Below, piece by piece: positions 8,555 through 16,317 of a stretch of 64,000 nt of DNA. Source of the DNA: Romboutsia weinsteinii (GTDB taxonomy: Bacteria > Bacillota > Clostridia > Peptostreptococcales > Peptostreptococcaceae). The notes under the pieces were generated by a model, which was not told where the DNA came from, did no database searches, and worked only from the letters and a program-made list of their open reading frames with translations. Where the stretch lies: the NCBI RefSeq assembly GCF_002250835.2, contig NZ_NOJY02000007.1, positions 1-64,000 of the forward strand. The letters are read 5' to 3'. Position numbers and translations under genes: made by a program. How positions within the stretch are numbered: position 1 is the first letter of the stretch; each line of letters starts with the position of its first letter.

Positions 8555-9307
8555 ATGAAAAAACATTTTATAGTGACAGTAAGTATAGTTGCAACGAGCC
8601 TACTAGCCATAGGGTGTAGTATTGATAGTAAAGAAGAAGCAAGTTCAAACAAAGTTAATAATCCTACTCAAGTGATGAATACTGAGGATAAAGCTAAAGT
8701 AACAACTAAGGAGATTGGTGATATATCAGAAATTACTTATACACTAAATGATATTATAATAAAATATCCCCAATTAAAAAACATAAGTGATACCTCTAAA
8801 AAAGATAGTATAAATAAAATTATAAAAGATGATGCTTTGAGCATAATTAATTTTTATGATCCTGATAAAGAAGATCCTACACTAGAGGTAAACTATGAAA
8901 TAAAGCTGATAAATGATAATATACTATCTATTGTTTATTATGGCTACTACAATAATTTAAATAATGCTTATCCTATAGAATTTATATGTAGTACGAATAT
9001 TGATTTAAATAATCAGAGTAGATTAATGCTTAAAGATTATGCAGATATTAAGAGTATTTCAAACACATTATTAAATACAACAGATTACAAAACTAAAACA
9101 ACAGATAAGAACTTAGAAAAAGCTCAGCTTGATTATATCAAGCAACAAACTGAAGAAGAAATGATAAATATATTATCAAATACAGACTTTAATAATAGCA
9201 AAACATACCCGCTAGCATTTAGTTATCAAGAAAATGGAGACATAGTTGTTGTAATACCGCTACAGCATGCAATAGGAGATTATGTTGAAATAATAATTTC
9301 TAAATAG
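8555..9307 (+). CDS. lipoprotein, DUF4163-like
   Basis: Secreted lipoprotein of 250 residues. The signal peptide MKKHFIVTVSIVATSLLAIGC ends in a lipobox (LAIGC, Cys21), followed by a Ser/Asn/Lys-rich linker. The rest alternates beta-prone and polar segments; FICSTNIDLNNQSRLMLKDY resembles the phrase seen in DUF4163/DUF3298 extracellular domains, where a tyrosine-rich strand precedes a 'LkD' turn. That family is found in PdaC deacetylases and RsiV anti-sigma proteins, but neither an enzymatic domain nor a sigma partner is present here. RBS AAGGGAGATGA; single-gene unit ending in the terminator at 9329. Confidence 0.7.
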   Translation: MKKHFIVTVSIVATSLLAIGCSIDSKEEASSNKVNNPTQVMNTEDKAKVTTKEIGDISEITYTLNDIIIKYPQLKNISDTSKKDSINKIIKDDALSIINFYDPDKEDPTLEVNYEIKLINDNILSIVYYGYYNNLNNAYPIEFICSTNIDLNNQSRLMLKDYADIKSISNTLLNTTDYKTKTTDKNLEKAQLDYIKQQTEEEMINILSNTDFNNSKTYPLAFSYQENGDIVVVIPLQHAIGDYVEIIISK

Positions 9308-9328
9308 ATATATTAAATATCAATAAAA

Positions 9329-9375
9329 AAGAGTATGAAGTTTAATCTATAAACCTCATACTCTTATTTATATAT
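9329..9375 (+). terminator. terminator after the lipoprotein gene
   Basis: The 15-base arms AAGAGTATGAAGTTT and AAACCTCATACTCTT have one mismatch; a T-rich tail follows. Confidence 0.85.
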
Positions 9376-9380
9376 TTATA

Positions 9381-9641
9381 GAGATTAAATATATAAATAT
9401 CTTAATTCCAATTACAGTTCATTTTGTAAATAACTTTATCAGTTTTATTTCTCAATTTATTAGTAGTGAAAGTGCTGAAAATGTAGATATGACTGTTACT
9501 TCAAATGATATAACAATTACTTTAATATTAGGATTAATATTGTTAATTATAGGTACTTTAGTATTTATAAGATTTATAAAAGTAAATAAGAAGTATCTAA
9601 AGGGGAATTTTAATATACAGATAAATGTAGGATGTAGATAA
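9381..9641 (+). pseudogene. 3' remnant of a CPBP intramembrane protease gene
   Basis: An open frame without a start reads about 86 residues to TAA at 9639-9641. It opens with ILIPITVHFVNNFISF, which carries the HxxxN-type fourth motif of CPBP (Abi) intramembrane metalloproteases, then a linker and a final transmembrane helix (LILGLILLIIGTLVFIRFI) with a basic tail. The EExxxR and FxxxH motifs that should precede it are absent, and the frame begins inside the upstream terminator, so the 5' part was deleted. An intact CPBP protein is encoded at 45076-45858. Confidence 0.65.
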
Positions 9642-9704
9642 TAAACTAATGAATAAAAGTATGCGTATATACCAAAAATACTTATTATTTAAGGAGGTAT
9701 ATAC

Positions 9705-10232
9705 ATGGAAAAAATTAATGTACTACTGTACTTATCTTTTAACTTTTTTGTATATGGTATTATAGGATGGGGGATTGAGAATATATATTGCTATTTATGT
9801 AATGGATATTTTCAAAAGGATGGATTCTTACATCTTCCATTTAAGCCTATGTACGCCATTGCAATGTCACTGTTAGTATTAATTAATGATAGTACTGCTT
9901 ATAATAAATACATATTAATTATTATATGTTTTTTAGTTCCTACATTAATCGAGTATATAACTGGTGTTATTATGAAAGTATACTTTAATAAAGATTATTG
10001 GGATTACTCAAAGCTAAAATTTAATATTCAAGGCATAATATGCTTAAAGTTCTCTATATATTGGACAGTATTAACTTATATAGGTGTAAAGTACTTTCAA
10101 GCAAACATTATAGATAGGTTATATTTAGATCTAGGATATTATTGGCAAGTATTATGTCCAATAATTTTTATTATCCTACTGGTAGATGATCTATTATCAA
10201 TAAAAAAATTCAATTTAAAAGTTGATATATAA
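9705..10232 (+). CDS. CmpB-like putative ABC-transporter type IV membrane protein
   Basis: Integral membrane protein of 175 residues with about five hydrophobic helices. It matches the ABC_trans_CmpB (PF06541) pattern: FFVYGIIGWGIENIYC near the N-terminus, GFLHLPFKPMYAIA, LIEYITGVIMKVYF, and YWDYSKLKFNIQGIICLKFSIYW. The family name implies a transporter, but no biochemical role is established and no ATPase is adjacent, so substrate and function are unknown. Strong RBS (AAGGAGG, 6 nt before ATG). It follows the CPBP remnant with its own probable promoter region. Confidence 0.8.
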   Translation: MEKINVLLYLSFNFFVYGIIGWGIENIYCYLCNGYFQKDGFLHLPFKPMYAIAMSLLVLINDSTAYNKYILIIICFLVPTLIEYITGVIMKVYFNKDYWDYSKLKFNIQGIICLKFSIYWTVLTYIGVKYFQANIIDRLYLDLGYYWQVLCPIIFIILLVDDLLSIKKFNLKVDI

Positions 10233-10385
10233 AGAAATTACTTAAGCTGATACAATTTAATTATAATTTTTCAGTATATAGTCATCAATCTCTTTTAAAA
10301 TTAATATAATTGTCCTAAATAGAACTTTCACTTCAAAAAGTAAAGTCCTTTGATTTTTGTATTATTTTAAATGGAGGTTTTGATT

Positions 10386-10484
10386 ATGGCAACAAAAAAA
10401 CAAAGAAGAGATAAAATAAAGTTAAAAAAGAAAATGTTAAAAGAAATACTTGAAAGAAAAAAGGCAAAAGAAAATAAAGATTAA
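10386..10484 (+). CDS. 32-aa very basic small protein
   Basis: A short ORF with TGGAGG 7 nt before its ATG, 32 codons, and a terminator hairpin directly after it (10491-10535). The product (start MATKKQRRDK, end KKAKENKD) is nearly all Lys/Arg/Glu and probably one amphipathic helix. No signal or membrane segment. Function unknown; the complete RBS-ORF-terminator unit is the support for a real gene. Confidence 0.55.
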   Translation: MATKKQRRDKIKLKKKMLKEILERKKAKENKD

Positions 10485-10490
10485 AAATCT

Positions 10491-10535
10491 ATTGGGTATG
10501 TATGGTTTAGTCCTACATGCCCAATATTTATATAT
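10491..10535 (+). terminator. terminator after the 32-aa ORF
   Basis: The stem ATTGGGTATGTA/TACATGCCCAAT has 12 bp with one T-G pair and an 11-nt loop; the tail is U-rich but interrupted by A. Confidence 0.6.
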
Positions 10536-10800
10536 AAAATAAATTTTTATTATATTTGTAACAAAATTGATACCAAAAAATCGTACAAGTAAAAACGACA
10601 AATTCGTATGCTTATTACGATGAGATTAACAATGAATTTAAGTGATAAATGATTGTTTTTGGCGAAAATAGTTCATATATGTAGTCGAATAAAACAATAT
10701 ATCGAAGACTCAATCTCACTATATAAATTTAAAAAAGGAAATATAAAACAATATAGTGAATTATAAATATATTGAAAATACTTCGATAGGAGACAAAAGT

Positions 10801-11490
10801 ATGAGATTGAATAAGAAAATTATTAGTGTAGTATGTATAACATCTATTATGCTAGGATTTGATTCATCTTCAAGTATAAGCATAAAGGAAATTTCAAATT
10901 CAAGCTCACAAGAAAAACATGTAGAACTGGTTAAAGCAGCATGTACTTTAGATTCGAATATAGAAATCGCAAAAATTGAAGAAGAAAGAAAAGTAAATAT
11001 TACATATATTAGAGACGATATTACAGTACCTAGTAAAATCACAGCTGAAGAAATGGAAAATATATTACTAAATTATAAAGGAGCATCTACTATGTCACAT
11101 CTATCTCAAGCTATTGTAGATGCAGAAGAGATATATGGTGTAAATGCACTTGCAGTTGCTGCGATTGTAGCTTTGGAGAGCGGTTTTGCAACTTCAAGAA
11201 GAGCTATTGAAGATAATAATCTAACGGGATACGAAGTATACAGTGATAATTCTGAGGGAAGATTATTTTCAAGCCAATATGATTCTATATTACACACTGC
11301 TAAACATTTAAAAGAAAACTACCTCACAGAAGGTGGACCATATTATATTGGTTTATCTGTAGATGATGTACAGATAAATTATTGTCCTGATGAGGGTAAG
11401 GATAAAAGATGGGAGGAAAAAGTTGATAAACTAGCTTCATCATTTTTACAAATATATAAAGATTTATATTTGAATTTACAGGAGCAGTAA
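10801..11490 (+). CDS. secreted glucosaminidase-domain protein
   Basis: Predicted cell-wall N-acetylglucosaminidase (PF01832 / FlgJ-like lysozyme fold) cleaving peptidoglycan glycan strands. I chose the ATG at 10801, which has TAGGAG 8 nt upstream and opens a signal peptide (MRLNKKIISVVCITSIMLGF); an upstream in-frame GTG at 10756 would bury the signal. Residues about 105-225 form the domain: SQAIVDAEEIYGVNALAVAAIVALESGFATSRRAIEDNNLTGYE split over two motifs, with the probable catalytic Glu in ALESG and the NN-x-x-G block after it. 229 residues. A single gene; a second such enzyme lies at 53345. Confidence 0.87.
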   Translation: MRLNKKIISVVCITSIMLGFDSSSSISIKEISNSSSQEKHVELVKAACTLDSNIEIAKIEEERKVNITYIRDDITVPSKITAEEMENILLNYKGASTMSHLSQAIVDAEEIYGVNALAVAAIVALESGFATSRRAIEDNNLTGYEVYSDNSEGRLFSSQYDSILHTAKHLKENYLTEGGPYYIGLSVDDVQINYCPDEGKDKRWEEKVDKLASSFLQIYKDLYLNLQEQ

Positions 11491-11522
11491 TCTATATTAG
11501 TTAAATCTTAACTTTAAAAAGC

Positions 11523-11591
11523 AAGCTCCTATAATTTTTTAAGAGCTTATAATTATATATTAAGAATATAAATATATAATTATAAGCTCTT
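11523..11591. terminator. hairpin region between convergent genes, 21-bp perfect stem
   Basis: AAGAGCTTATAATTATATATT (21 bases, 11541-11561) is perfectly complementary to 11571-11591. A preceding AAGCTC (11523-11528) can pair with GAGCTT at 11543-11548 instead, so two foldings compete. No clean U-tract follows on the plus strand. It lies between the convergent glucosaminidase and 199-aa genes and probably serves as their terminator. Confidence 0.6.
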
Positions 11592-11601
11592 GAGTAATAT
11601 A

Positions 11602-12201
11602 CTAAAAAGTAATTCCATATCCCATATCATCTTTAAATTTTATTCTCTTATTATTTTTCACATTATCAATGCTATAATATATAGTATCTATAGGATCAAT
11701 ATTCATGATCTCTTCAATAATAGTAATATATTCAGCTAATATAGTATAATCATTATTAATATATCTATTTAAGAATGTTAATAAATAATAATATAAAAGT
11801 TCGTCATCTCCATCATTAATTCCGCGAGCTAAAAGTACATCGTAAAATAAAATAAAATCGTGATTATGATCCTGATCATAATTAGCTACTAAATCATATT
11901 TTTGAAGTATATCATAAGTACTACTTTTAAATTTTATATAAGCCATTACTCTATATAAAAAAGATTCTATAAGCTCATCATCTTCTAATAGTTTTTTATT
12001 ACTTAAATACGCTACATTTTGATTAAACTTATCATTATCTCTAAGTAAAATAGAATTAGCTAAGTTTCTTGATAAAACAATAGTAGTAGTATCGTAGTCT
12101 ATAGGACTTAAGTTTAAAATATCATCACACTTCAAAGCAAAATCAGCAAGTAGACAATCTGAAATTTTAATATCATTAAAAAATTTATACAAAATAATCA
12201 T
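11602..12201 (-). CDS. 199-aa protein of unknown function, candidate SOS gene
   Basis: I do not recognise this protein. It is acidic, apparently soluble and alpha-helical, rich in Leu/Ile/Asp/Asn/Tyr, with no signal peptide, membrane helix or metal motif; features such as LYYYLLTFLNRYINNDY suggest packed helices. Start: AGGAG directly abuts the ATG at 12201, so the in-frame TTG at 12192 with better spacing could be the true start. Upstream, between it and the divergent zinc-ribbon gene, is a perfect GAACTTATGTTC LexA-type box at 12267-12278. Control by LexA is therefore likely for this gene or its divergent neighbour; the role is unknown. Confidence 0.7.
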   Translation of the reverse strand: MIILYKFFNDIKISDCLLADFALKCDDILNLSPIDYDTTTIVLSRNLANSILLRDNDKFNQNVAYLSNKKLLEDDELIESFLYRVMAYIKFKSSTYDILQKYDLVANYDQDHNHDFILFYDVLLARGINDGDDELLYYYLLTFLNRYINNDYTILAEYITIIEEIMNIDPIDTIYYSIDNVKNNKRIKFKDDMGYGITF

Positions 12202-12266
12202 CTCCTATATAAATATACGAAAATATTATGCTACATGTTAATAAAAATGAAGTTTTAAGACCGATA

Positions 12267-12284
12267 GAACTTATGTTCGCGAAC
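12267..12284. promoter_or_regulatory. LexA-type SOS box with overlapping palindrome
   Basis: GAACTTATGTTC (12267-12278) fits the GAACNNNNGTTC LexA consensus of Clostridia, and GTTCGCGAAC (12275-12284) forms a second overlapping perfect dyad. It lies 66 bp upstream of the leftward 199-aa gene and 129 bp upstream of the rightward HTH/zinc-ribbon gene. Confidence 0.65.
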
Positions 12285-12406
12285 ACTACTAGTCATATTA
12301 AATAAAACTATTAATAAATTTTGTAGTTTCTAAGGATGGTTTCAAACACATAAATTATAAAGTGTGTGAGATAAAAATATATATAATGTATAAGGTGGGA
12401 TATATT

Positions 12407-12769
12407 ATGTCATTTGAGGATTTTATAGAAATAAGCGAAATTGAGCTTGAGGTTATAAAGTGTAAAGATATTGAAAACCTAAATGATGATAAGTGTATAA
12501 AGCGCTTAAACTTAACTAAAAAAGAATTCCACATAATATTAAAATCAGCAAGAAAAAAATGTGCTACATCAGTACTAGAAAATAAGTTAACTAAAATAAA
12601 AAAAGAGGATGATATTACATTAGAAGATGTTCCTACTACACTTTGTACTTTTAGATGTGCTACATGTGGAAGAATATATATAATAAATTATTTTAAGGAA
12701 GTAATAACATGCCCAAATTGTAATTCAAAAAAGATAATGAATAATAAAGATGCAGGATTTTGTAAATAA
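12407..12769 (+). CDS. UPF0251-like HTH fused to a zinc ribbon
   Basis: Small predicted DNA-binding protein, 120 residues from the ATG at 12407 (RBS AAGGTGGGA; an upstream in-frame ATG at 12362 lacks one). The first ~65 residues (ISEIELEVIKCKDIENL...LNLTKKEFHIILKSARKKCA) resemble the sigma-70 region-4-like helix-turn-helix of UPF0251/DUF134 proteins, including the 'F-x-x-I-L-x-x-A-R-x-K' recognition-helix tail. The C-terminus carries a two-CxxC zinc ribbon (RCATCGRIY...TCPNCNSKK). The combination suggests a transcription factor; target and ligand are unknown. It is divergent from the SOS-box gene. Confidence 0.65.
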   Translation: MSFEDFIEISEIELEVIKCKDIENLNDDKCIKRLNLTKKEFHIILKSARKKCATSVLENKLTKIKKEDDITLEDVPTTLCTFRCATCGRIYIINYFKEVITCPNCNSKKIMNNKDAGFCK

Positions 12770-12852
12770 ATTCCAAGAAAAATTAAAAAGTTGTTGCATA
12801 TTATCAACATATTAAATACAATAAACTTAATAAAAATAAATAAAATACGAAA

Positions 12853-13005
12853 TCTTATTACGAGAGGTGGAGGGATAGGCCCTATGAAACCCAGCAACCA
12901 GTATTTATATACATGGTGCTAAATCCTGCTTATGGAGATTCCATAAGAAAGATGAGAGAGTAAGCTATATATAGATAAGCCCTCTTTTATCAAAGATGGG
13001 CTTTT
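12853..13005 (+). promoter_or_regulatory. SAM-I riboswitch (S box) with terminator
   Basis: Conserved S-box elements appear in order: CTTATTACGAGAGGTGGAGG (P1 5' side and P2), CCCTATGAAACCCAGCAACC, GGTGCTAAATCCTGC, and GAAAGATGAGAG leading to the P1 3' strand (TAAG). A terminator follows (AAGCCC...GGGCTTTT, 12976-13005). Binding of S-adenosylmethionine is expected to stabilise the aptamer and terminate transcription before metY. Confidence 0.95.
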
Positions 13006-13040
13006 ATTTATTTAACAAAATATTAAGGGGGATAATAAAT

Positions 13041-14354
13041 ATGGGAAGAAAAAATTTAAGTTTTGATACACTGCAAGTACATGGAGGACAAAATCCAGAT
13101 CCAGCTACTGGTTCGAGAGCGGTACCTATATATCAAACAACGTCATATGTTTTTAATAGTGTAGAGCACGGGGCTAATTTATTTTCACTTAAAGAAGAAG
13201 GAAATATTTATACTAGGATGATGAATCCAACCTCAGATGTTTTTGAACAAAGGTTAGCGCTTCTTGAAGGTGGGGTAGGAGCAGTAGCAGTAGCATCAGG
13301 ATCAGCTGCTATAACTTATGCTATTCTTAATATACTACAGGCGGGAGATGAAATTGTATCTGCAAGCACATTATATGGTGGTACTTTTAATTTATTTTCA
13401 ACAACACTTCCAAGGCTTGGAATAAATACTACCTTTGTAGATTGTGATGATCCAGAAAATTTTAGAAATTCTATTAATGAAAACACTAAAGCATTATATA
13501 TAGAAACGATCGGTAATCCTTTAATAAATATTGCAGATATAGAATCGATTGCAAATATTGCTCATGAAAATAATATACCATTAATTGTTGATAATACTTT
13601 TGGTACACCTTATCTAGTCAAACCATTTGAATTTGGAGCTGATATAGTCGTTCATTCTGCAACAAAATTTATTGGAGGTCATGGTACTTCTATAGGTGGT
13701 GTAGTTGTAGATTCAGGTAACTTTGATTGGGAGAAGAGCGAAAAGTTTGATGTACTTGTTGATCCAGACCCAAGCTATCATGGAATTAGCTATACTAAAG
13801 ATATTGGCAAGACAGCTTATATTACAAAATTAAGAGTACAGTTACTAAGAGACACAGGAGCATGTATAAGTCCATTTAATTCATTCTTACTACTTCAAGG
13901 TCTTGAAACGCTATCTTTAAGAGTAGATAGACATGTTTCAAATACTAAAAAGATAACAGAGTACTTAAGCAATCACCCACAAGTATCATGGGTGAATTAT
14001 CCGGGATTAAAAGGTAATCAGTATTATGAGTTAGGTAAAAAGTATTGTCCTAAAGGTTGTGGATCTATATTTACATTCGGAATTAAAGGTGGAGTTGAAG
14101 CTGGAAAGGTATTTATAGAGTCCTTAGAAATCTTCTCTCATCTTGCTAATGTAGCTGATGCAAAATCTTTAGTGATTCATCCAGCAAGTACTACACATGC
14201 ACAATTATCTGAAGAAGAACAAAAATCTGCTGGAGTGTCTCCTGATATGATAAGAGTATCAATAGGAATAGAGGACGTAGATGATTTGATTGCTGACTTA
14301 GAATATGCTTTAGAAAAGTCATCTGAGTTTTCTGTGATTGGAGTAACTAATTAG
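13041..14354 (+). CDS. metY: O-acetylhomoserine sulfhydrylase MetY
   Basis: PLP enzyme that combines O-acetylhomoserine with sulfide to form homocysteine, giving direct sulfhydrylation in the methionine pathway. It has 437 residues, the family length. The substrate/PLP segments include [17 protein letters not shown], the YTRMMNPT block, [19 protein letters not shown] and the PLP lysine in [13 protein letters not shown]. The C-terminal [18 protein letters not shown] is typical. The ATG at 13041 follows AAGGGGG; an in-frame ATG at 12996 lies within the riboswitch terminator and is unlikely. Regulated by the SAM-I riboswitch; partner of metA at 7363, which supplies the acetylated substrate. Confidence 0.96.
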   Translation: MGRKNLSFDTLQVHGGQNPDPATGSRAVPIYQTTSYVFNSVEHGANLFSLKEEGNIYTRMMNPTSDVFEQRLALLEGGVGAVAVASGSAAITYAILNILQAGDEIVSASTLYGGTFNLFSTTLPRLGINTTFVDCDDPENFRNSINENTKALYIETIGNPLINIADIESIANIAHENNIPLIVDNTFGTPYLVKPFEFGADIVVHSATKFIGGHGTSIGGVVVDSGNFDWEKSEKFDVLVDPDPSYHGISYTKDIGKTAYITKLRVQLLRDTGACISPFNSFLLLQGLETLSLRVDRHVSNTKKITEYLSNHPQVSWVNYPGLKGNQYYELGKKYCPKGCGSIFTFGIKGGVEAGKVFIESLEIFSHLANVADAKSLVIHPASTTHAQLSEEEQKSAGVSPDMIRVSIGIEDVDDLIADLEYALEKSSEFSVIGVTN

Positions 14355-14355
14355 T

Positions 14356-14415
14356 AAAAATAAAATAGCCATAAAAGTAGTAATATATACTACTTTTATG
14401 GCTATTTTATTTTTT
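14356..14415 (+). terminator. metY terminator
   Basis: A perfect 25-bp stem around a five-base loop (arms 14358-14382 and 14388-14412), ending in a T-run. Confidence 0.93.
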
Positions 14416-14435
14416 GCATTAAGTATTCTATTTTC

Positions 14436-14502
14436 ATCTTAATACAATCTTAATGTTATATGAACTATCTTAATCCTGCCTTTATACAAAAATTGGTATT
14501 AT
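14436..14502 (+). promoter_or_regulatory. kdp promoter with three phased direct repeats (KdpE candidate sites)
   Basis: ATCTTAAT occurs three times, starting at 14436, 14447 and 14467 (spacings 11 and 20 bp, on one helix face). The last copy abuts the position of a poor -35 (TCCTGC, 14474-14479), 17 bp before a -10-like TATTAT at 14497-14502. OmpR/PhoB-type regulators bind such 11-bp-phased repeats and replace a missing -35. KdpE (21832) is the obvious candidate. Confidence 0.6.
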
Positions 14503-14536
14503 TTAAATATACAAGAACAAGGGGAGGAAGAAAGTT

Positions 14537-16279
14537 ATGGTCAGAATTATTATTCAAATAATATTTTTCATTGCATTAACAATTTTTTTAGCTAAGCCTT
14601 TAGGGCATTATATTGCTAAGGTTTTTAAAGGTGAAAAGGTACTATTAAGTAAAATATTTGCACCAGTTGAGAGATTTATCTATAAAGTACTTAATATCAA
14701 AGAAGAAGATGAAATGGATTGGAAACAATATGCAATATCTGTAATTATTTTTAGTGTAATAAGTTTATTTTTTGTAATGATATTACAAATGATTCAACAT
14801 ATATTACCACTTAACCCAGCAGAGCTTGGATCAGTAAGTTGGGATTTATCATTTAACACTGCAGCTAGCTTTGTGACAAATACTAACTGGCAAGCTTATA
14901 GCGGAGAAAGTACACTAAGTTATTTAAGCCAAATGCTTGGTCTTACAGTACAAAACTTTGTATCTGCCGCAGTTGGTATATGTATCCTTTTGGTAATGAT
15001 AAGAGGATTTATCAGAACTAAAACAAAAAAAATAGGAAATTTCTGGGTGGATTTAACTAAATCAGTATTATATGTTTTATTACCTCTTTCAACTGCTTTA
15101 GCAATATTTTTAACAACTCAAGGCGTTGTTCAAAATCTTACTCCATATAAAGAGGTAAGTACAATAGAAACAATGGTTCTAGAAGATGGAACTAAAAGTT
15201 CAACACAAATAATTCCAGGAGGACCAGCTGCTAGTCAAATTGCTATAAAACAATTAGGTACTAACGGTGGAGGGTTCTTTGGAACAAATTCAGCTCATCC
15301 TTTAGAAAACCCAACTTTACCTTCAAATATAGCACAAGTAGTATCTATAATATTAATTCCTACTGCTTTATGCTTTACTTTTGGAGAGTTAGTTAAAGAT
15401 AAGAGACAAGGTAATGCAATATTATGTGCAATGTTAATAATATTTACATTAGCTATGGTAAGTACATTTTATGCAGAATATAAAGGAACTCCTGAAATAT
15501 CTAATAACCCAAGTATAAGTATGGATATAACAGATAAACAATCAGGAGGAAATATGGAAGGTAAAGAAGTAAGATTTGGTGTTACAAATTCAGCTATTTG
15601 GGGAGTAACTACAACATCTGCTTCAAATGGTTCAGTAAACTCTATGCATGACTCATTTACACCAATAGGTGGAATGGTCTTAACACTACTAATGCAATTA
15701 GGTGAAGTAATATTTGGTGGTGTAGGCTCTGGACTTTATGGAATGCTTGCTTTTGCAATGTTAACTGTATTTATTGCAGGGCTTATGGTAGGTAGAACCC
15801 CTGAATATTTAGGTAAAAAGATAGAACCATTTGAAATGAAAATGGCATCTATACTTGTTATCACTACACCCATATTAGTTTTAATAGGTACTGCTATAAC
15901 ATGTATGTTACCTAATATAGGTGATTTACTAAACAACAATGGACCACATGGATTTTCAGAAATATTATATGCACTAAGCTCTACTGGAAATAACAATGGT
16001 AGTGCCTTTGCAGGATTTAGCGCAAATAATGTATTTATAAATCTTTTAACAGGAATAACTATGTTGCTTGCTAGATTTATCCCAGCGATATTAACAATTG
16101 CCGTAGCTGGATCTCTTGCTGGTAAGAAGATCTTGCCTACAAGTTCTGGAACACTAGCAACTCATAATAAAATGTTCGTTGGTTTATTGGTAGGAGTAGT
16201 ACTTATGATAGGAGCATTAAGTTTCTTGCCGGCATTAGCTCTAGGACCAATTGCAGAACATCTGAGTATGATTTTTTAA
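14537..16279 (+). CDS. kdpA: K+-transporting ATPase subunit A
   Basis: Potassium-binding and channel-like membrane subunit of the KdpFABC high-affinity K+ pump. At 580 residues it has about ten hydrophobic helices. The four selectivity-filter-like segments are visible: SFVTNTNWQAYSGE, the GTNGGGFFGTNSAHP loop, GGVGSGLYG and SSTGNNNGSAFAGFSANN. Start ATG preceded by GGGGAGGAAG. First gene of kdpABC; no obvious kdpF small ORF precedes it. Controlled presumably through the repeat-containing promoter at 14436-14502. Needed under K+ limitation. Confidence 0.97.
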   Translation: MVRIIIQIIFFIALTIFLAKPLGHYIAKVFKGEKVLLSKIFAPVERFIYKVLNIKEEDEMDWKQYAISVIIFSVISLFFVMILQMIQHILPLNPAELGSVSWDLSFNTAASFVTNTNWQAYSGESTLSYLSQMLGLTVQNFVSAAVGICILLVMIRGFIRTKTKKIGNFWVDLTKSVLYVLLPLSTALAIFLTTQGVVQNLTPYKEVSTIETMVLEDGTKSSTQIIPGGPAASQIAIKQLGTNGGGFFGTNSAHPLENPTLPSNIAQVVSIILIPTALCFTFGELVKDKRQGNAILCAMLIIFTLAMVSTFYAEYKGTPEISNNPSISMDITDKQSGGNMEGKEVRFGVTNSAIWGVTTTSASNGSVNSMHDSFTPIGGMVLTLLMQLGEVIFGGVGSGLYGMLAFAMLTVFIAGLMVGRTPEYLGKKIEPFEMKMASILVITTPILVLIGTAITCMLPNIGDLLNNNGPHGFSEILYALSSTGNNNGSAFAGFSANNVFINLLTGITMLLARFIPAILTIAVAGSLAGKKILPTSSGTLATHNKMFVGLLVGVVLMIGALSFLPALALGPIAEHLSMIF

Positions 16280-16317
16280 AATAAGATATATATAATACAA
16301 TTAGGAGATGAGTGTAT

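Noticed and set aside
10560..10740. Spo0A boxes upstream of the glucosaminidase gene
   Set aside because: GTCGAAT and TTGTCGTT segments resemble TGTCGAA only loosely in an AT-rich region; not convincing.
12996..13040. Longer N-terminus for MetY from ATG 12996
   Set aside because: That ATG lies in the SAM-I riboswitch terminator; the ATG at 13041 has AAGGGGG upstream.
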